From Cohnella sp. AR92 (GTDB lineage: Bacteria; Bacillota; Bacilli; Paenibacillales; Paenibacillaceae), in the NCBI RefSeq assembly GCF_003990975.1, contig NZ_RZJR01000004.1:206625-270624 (forward strand): a stretch of 64,000 nucleotides of DNA. Direction: 5' to 3'. Below the pieces are notes generated by a model. That model did no database searches and was not told the origin of the DNA. It was given only the letters and a program-made list of their open reading frames with translations. Shown piece by piece: positions 58,446-64,000 of the stretch. Every line of letters starts with the position of its first letter. Positions within the stretch are counted from its first letter, which is position 1. Position numbers and translations under genes: made by a program.

Positions 58446-59405
58446 ATGAATTGGACCTCATTAACCGAAGAGCTTGCTCCTCTGGATCTGCGAAGCTGCT
58501 TGATTAGCAGGCGCGGAGAGCTTGTCTTCGAGAGATATCGGAATCCCGGCGACGGATCGGAGATCGCCGACACCCACTCCGTCACCAAGAGCTTCCTCTC
58601 CGCGCTCGTCTGCATCGCCATGGACCGTGAACTGCTGCCGGGTCCGGATACGCTTGCTTCCGAGTTTTTCCCTCGGCTGGGCGTGGACGAGGATCCCCGC
58701 AAGCGCAGCATCACGCTGGAGCATCTGCTCACGATGTCGGCCGGGTTCGAATGGACCGAATTCGGCGGCCGCAATTCATTTCCCAAGATGACGAGATCGC
58801 CTCGCTGGGCCGACTTCGTGCTGGAGCTGCCGCTGATGGACAAGCCCGGCGACCGGATGACCTACAATTCCGGCATCTCGCAGCTGCTGTCCAGCCTGCT
58901 CTCGCGAGCCGTCGGGATGACGGCCGCGCGCTTCGCGGAGGAAGAGCTTTTCGGTCCGCTCGGCATCGGAAGCTACGAGTGGGAGAGCGATCCGCAAGGC
59001 GTGAACACGGGCGGCTTCGGGCTACATCTCCGGCCGGCGGATCTGCTGAAGTTCGGGCAGCTTTACCTGCAGCAAGGACGCTGGGGCGACCGCCAGCTCG
59101 TATCCGCCGGGCTCGCCGAGCGTTCCGTGCGGCCCGCTCTCCGCTCGCGGGACCATCGCGAGGGCTGGTACGGCTGGCACTGGTGGAGCGATCGCTATTC
59201 AGGGGAAGAGTCGTCCGCCTCGGTTGGCTCTAGCGCCGCCGCGATGGACTACTTCTTCGCTCGCGGCTATGGCGGCCAGTTTATCTACGTCGTGCCGAGC
59301 CGGGACGCCGTCGTCGTGTTGACCAACGACAAGCGGAAGAAGGACCGGATGCCGGTGTCCGTCTTCCGCGAGCTTATCGCCCCCCGGCTGTTTCCTGAGC
59401 CGTAA
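58446..59405 (+). CDS. Serine hydrolase, beta-lactamase (class C-like) family
   Basis: A 319-residue soluble hydrolase; the ATG at 58446 follows AGAAGGA. The SxxK motif is SVTK (Ser45, Lys48), the YxN motif is in MTYNSGISQLL, and a C-terminal GYGGQFIYV corresponds to the third motif. This PF00144 family covers esterases, D-aminopeptidases and penicillin-binding-related enzymes; no export signal is present, so a cytosolic esterase is more likely than a beta-lactamase. Its TAA stop coincides with the repeat-core ending at the border of array D. Confidence 0.87.
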   Translation: MNWTSLTEELAPLDLRSCLISRRGELVFERYRNPGDGSEIADTHSVTKSFLSALVCIAMDRELLPGPDTLASEFFPRLGVDEDPRKRSITLEHLLTMSAGFEWTEFGGRNSFPKMTRSPRWADFVLELPLMDKPGDRMTYNSGISQLLSSLLSRAVGMTAARFAEEELFGPLGIGSYEWESDPQGVNTGGFGLHLRPADLLKFGQLYLQQGRWGDRQLVSAGLAERSVRPALRSRDHREGWYGWHWWSDRYSGEESSASVGSSAAAMDYFFARGYGGQFIYVVPSRDAVVVLTNDKRKKDRMPVSVFRELIAPRLFPEP

Positions 59406-59434
59406 CGGCGGGGTTCGGGGGCTCAACAGGCTGA

Positions 59435-59683
59435 GTTATTGCGATTTTGGCAATAACGGCGGTTGCTCGGGGGCTCAACCGGGCGAGTTATTGCGATTTT
59501 AGCAATAACGGCGGCTGCTCGGGGGCTCAATCGGCTGAGTTATTGCGATTTTGGCAATAACGGCTGCTTCTCGGGGGCTCAACCGGGCGAGTTATTGCGA
59601 TTTTGGCAATAACGACGGCTGTTCCGGGGCTCAACCGGCGGAGTTATTGCGATTTTAGCAATAACGGCGGTTGCTCGGGGGCC
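59435..59683 (-). repeat. 52-bp tandem array D (GTTATTGC palindromic cores)
   Basis: Five units at 59435, 59487, 59539, 59591 and 59643, exactly 52 bp apart: core GTTATTGCGATTTTGGCAATAAC (or ...TTAGCAATAAC), then GGCGGTTGCTCGGGGGCTCAA and CCGGGCGA. On the minus strand the core is followed by TCG, matching array A, so it is in inverse orientation. A partial unit before 59435 begins at the serine hydrolase stop. Nothing else is visible in the 440-bp intergenic region except the terminator below. Confidence 0.92.
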
Positions 59684-59794
59684 AAGGGAGTGAACGTTTA
59701 ATGTTTTTCCCCTTCCAAACGCCTTCAGTGTTCTCGGTTAAGCGGAGATGTTGCTTTGCGCGCTTAGGCGATCTTTGCGGAAGACTATACAGGC

Positions 59795-59848
59795 AAAGAA
59801 GCTGCTTTGGATGACGAACCCGCCACCTGGAGCAGCTTCTTTCTTTTA
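59795..59848. terminator. Hairpin between array D and the PaaI-like gene
   Basis: AAAGAAGCTGCT (59795-59806) pairs with AGCAGCTTCTTT (59831-59842), then CTTTTA. It overlaps the minus-strand gene end by a few bases and also ends plus-strand transcripts from the serine hydrolase side. Confidence 0.7.
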
Positions 59849-60286
59849 CACTTTCTGTCCCTTCACCTCCACAATCCGGAAGCTCCCTGTCCCGAAGGCG
59901 AGAAGCTCTCCCTTCTCGTCGTGAACGTGGGCGATCGTATGCACCGATTTTCTCGTGCGCTGCACGATCTCGGCTCTTACGGTGATCCGCCCTTCTCGCG
60001 CCGAAGCGACGTAATGCAGGTTCAGGTTGGTCGTCACCGAACTCTCGCGGGGATTATCCCGCATGACGGCAAGCCCCATGACGGAGTCCATCAACGAGGC
60101 ATGGACTCCGCCGTGCACGATGCCCATCAGGTTCAAATGTCTGGGCTCGATCTGCAAGGAGACGACGACCGATTTCTCCTCCAGCCTCTCGAACTCGCAC
60201 CCCAGCAGCCCCCAGAACGTCGATTTTCCAAGCTCCTCCCATTCCTTCAGCTTCGCGGCCAGCTCCTCCGGTACCTCCCTCTCCAT
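59846..60286 (-). CDS. PaaI-like hotdog thioesterase
   Basis: A 146-residue acyl-CoA thioesterase of the hotdog fold. The ATG at 60286 follows AAGGAGG. The signature is NLMGIVHGGVHASLMDSVMG (HGG and the catalytic Asp near residue 70), then VTTNLNLHYVASAREG and FGTGSFRIVE. It hydrolyses CoA thioesters of aryl or fatty acids; the acyl-CoA ligase and dehydrogenase genes downstream in position (60536-64000) support a link to fatty-acid metabolism. Its own promoter lies in 60287-60535. Confidence 0.87.
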   Translation of the reverse strand: MEREVPEELAAKLKEWEELGKSTFWGLLGCEFERLEEKSVVVSLQIEPRHLNLMGIVHGGVHASLMDSVMGLAVMRDNPRESSVTTNLNLHYVASAREGRITVRAEIVQRTRKSVHTIAHVHDEKGELLAFGTGSFRIVEVKGQKV

Positions 60287-60535
60287 CTCGCACCTCCTTC
60301 TCTGTATGCTGCGCAATAACGCATAGCCTCTTATCCCTGTCGCTCAGAATGAATGGGCTGCCAGGAAGCCCTGAGGCAAGGGGATAGTGGTTCATCTTAA
60401 CAAAATAGAAACAATCGCCTCGGCCCAGCCCTCCTGAATTCGACATTCTTCGATATATTTGAGTTGCTCAATTTTCAATCCGCCGCAGATCCCGTCAACC
60501 TACAGACCCTCCCTTGATTTTCTGCATCGCGCCAA

Positions 60536-62227
60536 CTAAGAGCCTTCCCTCGACCCCGAAGTCCGCTCGTTCTCCTCCTCCACCAGCTTACGCCTCAGCA
60601 CCTTGCCGGCCATCGTCTTCGGAAGCGCTTCCCTAAATTCGAACTGCTTCGGAATTTTATAAGCCGCGAGCTTATCCTTGCACCAGAACCTCAGCTCGTC
60701 GGGACTCAGCTTCGCCCCTTCGCGAAGGACGATATAGGCTTTGACCGTCTCCCCGCGATAAGCGTCCACCACCCCGGCGACCGCGACCTCCGCGATCAGA
60801 GGGTGCTCGTAGAGCACGTCTTCGACCTCGCGAGGATAGATGTTGTACCCGCCGGCGATGATGAGATCCTTGCGCCGATCGAGAATGTAGCAGAAGCCGT
60901 CGTCGTCCATCGTGCCCAAGTCGCCGGTCAGCAGCCAGCCATCCCGGAGCACTTTCTCCGTCTCGCCCGGCTTCTGCCAGTAGCCTTGCATCACTTGCGG
61001 CCCTCGGACGGCCAGCTCTCCGATCTCGCCCGGCGCCACGTCCTCCAGCGTATCGGGACGGACGATCCGAGCCTCCGTGTCCGGAACCGGAATGCCGATC
61101 GAACCGGCCTTGCGGCGTGCCCAGATGTTATTCACGTGGGTCACCGGGGACGCCTCCGTGAGACCGTAGCCCTCGATCAGCTTCCCGCCGCTTAAGGCCT
61201 CGAACTTCTCCTGCACCTGCTGGGGGAGCGGAGCCGCTCCGCTGACGCAGATTCGGATGGAGGACAGCCAGCCTTTTTTCCCCTCGGCATGGTTAATGAT
61301 CGCGATATACATCGTCGGAGCTCCCGGCAGTATCGTCGGCCGCTTCTTGCGGATCGTGCTCAGAACCTGCTTGATCTCGAAGCGCGGCAGCAGGATCAGC
61401 GTCCCCGCCGTGTACACCCCAAGGTGAAGCAAGGTGGTCAGCCCGAACACGTGAAAAAAAGGAAGAGCGCACATGTACCGTTCCTTGCCCTCTTGAGCTT
61501 TGTAGAACCAGAGCCGGCACTGGATCGTATTGGCGACGAGATTGCGATGGGTCAGCATGACGCCCTTGGCAAGCCCCGTCGTACCCCCGGTATATTGCAG
61601 GAGGGCGAGATCCGTCGCGGGGTCGATCGGCACCTCGATGGGCGCATCGGAAGCTTCGGCCAGCAGCCTGCGGAAGCTCAGGATCCGGTTGTCGTAGGAG
61701 ATCTTAAGCAGCGCGCTCTCTTTTTTTTGTTTGATGCGGAAGAGCACATTAAGCGGAAAAGGAAGATAATCGCGAATGGACGTTACGATGATTCGGTTAA
61801 GAGGTACGTTCTCGATGGCCTGCTCCACCCTCTTCAGCAGTTGGTCGAGAGTGACGATGACGGCGGCCCCCGAATCTCTCAGTTGGTGCTCGAGCTCCCT
61901 CTTCGAGTACATCGGGTTCGTCATGACCGCGATCGCTCCGGTCATGAGCGTCCCATAGTAAGCGATGATCATCTGCGGGCAATTCGGAAGCATGAGAGCG
62001 ACGCGGTCGCCCTTGCGGATGCCGAGCCCGATCAAGGCGTTGGCGAATCGCCGGGCGGCGGCCAGCACCGCCCGGTACGTCATGCGCTTCCCCAGAAAAT
62101 CGAGAGCCGTCGTCTTCGGATAACGGGCAGCGGCGTCGATCAGGAAGCGCGGGATCGGAATGTCCGGGTACGAATAGGAGTCGGGGACCTCGGCAGGATA
62201 CTGGGACAACCAAGCATTATCCGGCAT
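60536..62227 (-). CDS. Long-chain-fatty-acid--CoA ligase
   Basis: A 563-residue member of the ANL superfamily. The ATG at 62227 has AGAGAGG eight bases upstream; the upstream GTG overlaps that site. AMP-binding motif YTGGTTGLAKGVMLTHRN, then PFFHVFGLTT, GYGLTEASPVTH, TGDLGTMDDDGF, DRRKDLIIAGGYNIYPREVE and the C-terminal catalytic lysine in LPKTMAGKVLRR. It activates fatty acids to acyl-CoA (LcfA/LcfB-like) before beta-oxidation. The acyl-CoA dehydrogenase gene lies 72 bp upstream on the same strand. Confidence 0.9.
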   Translation of the reverse strand: MPDNAWLSQYPAEVPDSYSYPDIPIPRFLIDAAARYPKTTALDFLGKRMTYRAVLAAARRFANALIGLGIRKGDRVALMLPNCPQMIIAYYGTLMTGAIAVMTNPMYSKRELEHQLRDSGAAVIVTLDQLLKRVEQAIENVPLNRIIVTSIRDYLPFPLNVLFRIKQKKESALLKISYDNRILSFRRLLAEASDAPIEVPIDPATDLALLQYTGGTTGLAKGVMLTHRNLVANTIQCRLWFYKAQEGKERYMCALPFFHVFGLTTLLHLGVYTAGTLILLPRFEIKQVLSTIRKKRPTILPGAPTMYIAIINHAEGKKGWLSSIRICVSGAAPLPQQVQEKFEALSGGKLIEGYGLTEASPVTHVNNIWARRKAGSIGIPVPDTEARIVRPDTLEDVAPGEIGELAVRGPQVMQGYWQKPGETEKVLRDGWLLTGDLGTMDDDGFCYILDRRKDLIIAGGYNIYPREVEDVLYEHPLIAEVAVAGVVDAYRGETVKAYIVLREGAKLSPDELRFWCKDKLAAYKIPKQFEFREALPKTMAGKVLRRKLVEEENERTSGSREGS

Positions 62228-62299
62228 AGCCTGCACCTCTCTTGCATTGAAGTGGGTGACGGCAAAACGCTAGCGGACCCTGACGCGAAAGCCGAGCGG

Positions 62300-64000
62300 T
62301 CAGACCGTGTATCTCTCCCCGGCGATGACCCGGGCGGCGATCTGCCGCTTCAACTGCGTCAGGTTCACCGGCGACAGGCGGGTAAGCTTCTTGAGGATCG
62401 ACAGCTGCGTGCGCAGCACGTCCCCTTCGGCCAGGCTCGCCAGCGACTCCTTCGCCAAGCCTTCGATGAGGCCGAACTGCTCATGGACGAAGACGGACGT
62501 CATCGCGATCGCTTGGCTCGCCTTCTCTTCTCCCGCGTTAGCGAGCAGCTTGCGGGTGCGGAGAAGGGCGCTCTCCATCGCGTAAACGGAGATCATCATG
62601 TCCGCCAGCTGGCTGAGCAGCTCCTGCTCCTGTTCCAGCTTCGTCTGGTAGCGCTGGACGGCTTGCGCTCCGATCATCAGGAATATTTTCTTCGCCATCG
62701 ACAGAAGATGGAGCTCCTGCTCCAGCGTTCCTTCGAACGTACGCGATGGAATCGGCTCCATCAGCTCCGCCTGCAGCGCCGTCGCGCTCTGCAGCAGCGG
62801 CAGCTCGCCCTTCAAGCCGCGCTTGATAAGCGTGCCCGGAATCAGCAGCCGGTTGATCTCGTTCGTCCCTTCGAAAATCCGATTGATCCGCGAGTCCCGG
62901 TAGATGCGCTCGACCGCGTATTCTTGAATGTAGCCGTAGCCCCCGTGGATCTGCACCCCTTCGTCGGCGACGAAGTCGAGCGTCTCCGAGCCGAACACCT
63001 TGTTGATGGAGCACTCGAGCTGATACTCCGCGATAGCCTTGGCGGAAGCGAGACCGCTGCCGCCGCCCGCTCCTGCCTGCTCAAGCTCGGCGAGGCCCTC
63101 GTCGAACAGGCCCGCCGTGCGGTAGACCATGCTCTCCAGCGCATAGGTCCGAACGTTCATCTCCGCCAGCTTCTTGCCGATCAGCGGGAAGGAGGAGATC
63201 GGGCGGCCGAACTGCTGCCGCTCGTTCGCGTACTTCGCCGAGATGGCGATCGTCTCCTTGCAGGCGCCGAGCGTTCCCGCCGCCAGCTTGAAGCGGCCGA
63301 TGTTCAGGATATTGAAGGCGATCAGATGGCCTTTGCCGACTTCCCACAGCAGGTTCTCGGCCGGCACCTTCACGTCCTCCAGGATGAGCGGGCAGGTCGA
63401 GGAGCCTTTGATGCCCATCTTCTTCTCTTCGGGCCCGATGCTGACCCCCGGCATCGTCCGCTCGACGATGAACGTGCTGAACTGCTCTCCGTTCACCTTC
63501 GCGTAGACAATGAAGATGTCCGCGAAGCCGGCGTTCGTAATGAACTGCTTCGAGCCGTTCAGCACATAATACCGGCCGTCTTCGGACGGCGTCGCCGTCG
63601 TCTTCGCTCCCTGGGCGTCCGAACCGGAAGAGGGTTCCGTCAGGCAGTACGCCGCCAGCTTCGCGCCGCTCGCGAGCTCCGGCAAGTATCTCCGCTTCTG
63701 CTCCGGCGTCCCGAAGTAGACGATCGGCAGCGTGCCGATGCCGACATGGGCGCCGACCGACAGGGCGAAGGAAGACGCCTTCGCCAGCCTCTCGTTGATC
63801 AAGGTCGAGCTCACCTTGTCGAGCCCGAGCCCTCCATACTCCTCCGGCACGTCCGCGCCGAGGAGGCCGAGTTCGCCGGCCGCGCGCAGCTTCTCGACGG
63901 TGAGCGCGTAGTCTAGCTTCTCGATCGCCTCGTCGTGCGGGGCGATCTCCTTCTCGACGAAATCCTCCGTCGTCTGCGCAATCATTCTCTGCTCCTCGCT
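62300..64000 (-). CDS. Acyl-CoA dehydrogenase (FadE-like), N-terminus outside window
   Basis: The frame is open to the window edge; the residues before the ATG at 63985 read SEEQR, which fits the start of FadE-type enzymes, so the gene probably extends beyond 64000. About 566 residues are visible. Domains: N-terminal helical domain (YGGLGLDKVSSTLIN), beta domain with CLTEPSSGSDAQG and FITNAG (FAD/CoA), and C-terminal helices with QIHGGYGYIQEYAVERIYRD and the FEGTNEINRLL motif holding the catalytic Glu. A further C-terminal extension (about 400-560) is typical of the long FadE group. It introduces the alpha-beta double bond in beta-oxidation. Confidence 0.9.
   Translation of the reverse strand, partial: SEEQRMIAQTTEDFVEKEIAPHDEAIEKLDYALTVEKLRAAGELGLLGADVPEEYGGLGLDKVSSTLINERLAKASSFALSVGAHVGIGTLPIVYFGTPEQKRRYLPELASGAKLAAYCLTEPSSGSDAQGAKTTATPSEDGRYYVLNGSKQFITNAGFADIFIVYAKVNGEQFSTFIVERTMPGVSIGPEEKKMGIKGSSTCPLILEDVKVPAENLLWEVGKGHLIAFNILNIGRFKLAAGTLGACKETIAISAKYANERQQFGRPISSFPLIGKKLAEMNVRTYALESMVYRTAGLFDEGLAELEQAGAGGGSGLASAKAIAEYQLECSINKVFGSETLDFVADEGVQIHGGYGYIQEYAVERIYRDSRINRIFEGTNEINRLLIPGTLIKRGLKGELPLLQSATALQAELMEPIPSRTFEGTLEQELHLLSMAKKIFLMIGAQAVQRYQTKLEQEQELLSQLADMMISVYAMESALLRTRKLLANAGEEKASQAIAMTSVFVHEQFGLIEGLAKESLASLAEGDVLRTQLSILKKLTRLSPVNLTQLKRQIAARVIAGERYTV

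Noticed and set aside
58521..58600. Beta-lactamase resistance gene
   Set aside because: The SVTK protein at 58446-59405 has no export signal and is better described as a general serine hydrolase of the same fold.
61289..63916. An 875-codon open frame on the plus strand opposite the acyl-CoA dehydrogenase and ligase genes
   Set aside because: It is antisense to two clear enzymes, has an Arg/Gln/Leu/Asp-rich composition typical of mirror frames in GC-rich genes, and no ribosome site.

Overview
The window reads as chromosome of an endospore-forming, GC-rich member of the Paenibacillaceae (Paenibacillus/Cohnella type). The evidence is a Firmicutes-style 6S RNA, a tetraprenyl-beta-curcumene synthase fragment, spore-linked genes (yyaC, a YjcZ-type miniprotein), a LytS/YesM kinase with an AraC-type response regulator beside a sugar-binding protein, a type-2 GalT, and strong AAGGAGG ribosome sites with frequent GTG/TTG starts. 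No tRNA, rRNA, CRISPR array or prophage was seen.

Layout. 1-7.6 kb: end of ytpB, pfkA, a DUF4015 glycosidase-like protein, a YitT membrane protein, an RGG-tailed DEAD-box helicase, a DUF624 protein, 6S RNA and a DUF1499-like protein. 7.6-11.2 kb: thiol peroxidase, rhomboid, LysR regulator, YugP-type metalloprotease and a MerR regulator. 11.4-14.8 kb: ammonium transporter with a GlnR-type operator, followed by a GlnD-like (DUF294) nucleotidyltransferase and a DEDDh exonuclease. 14.8-21.1 kb: JAMM peptidase, MFS exporter, TlpA-like thioredoxin, citramalate synthase, a truncated acetyltransferase feeding into dinB, and ferredoxin. 21.6-30.8 kb: sugar-sensing SBP-kinase-regulator set with a sugar MFS permease, CHASE2 adenylate cyclase, L,D-transpeptidase. 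31-36.8 kb: pyrD, a small alarmone synthetase, an RsmF-like methyltransferase, an RsuA-like pseudouridine synthase, a HAD phosphatase and a YjcZ miniprotein.

37-47 kb is the accessory-looking part: a second RsmF-like methyltransferase, tandem palindromic repeat arrays with a 52-bp period, an IS3-family element inserted between two oppositely oriented arrays, an O-antigen-ligase-like polymerase, then a cyclic-di-GMP group (one PilZ protein and two diguanylate cyclases). 47-64 kb: MFS transporter, methyltransferase/DUF6483/hydrolase operon, yyaC, a Gly/Ser-rich protein, DUF1128, the galKET operon with a divergent AraC regulator, an SRPBCC protein, a serine hydrolase, another 52-bp array, a PaaI thioesterase, and acyl-CoA ligase plus acyl-CoA dehydrogenase (fatty-acid oxidation) running off the right edge.

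The least explained signal is the repeat family. Four blocks at two loci keep a 52-bp period, close to five DNA turns, while the palindromic core changes from block to block. Two of the blocks begin at the stop codon of the neighbouring gene.
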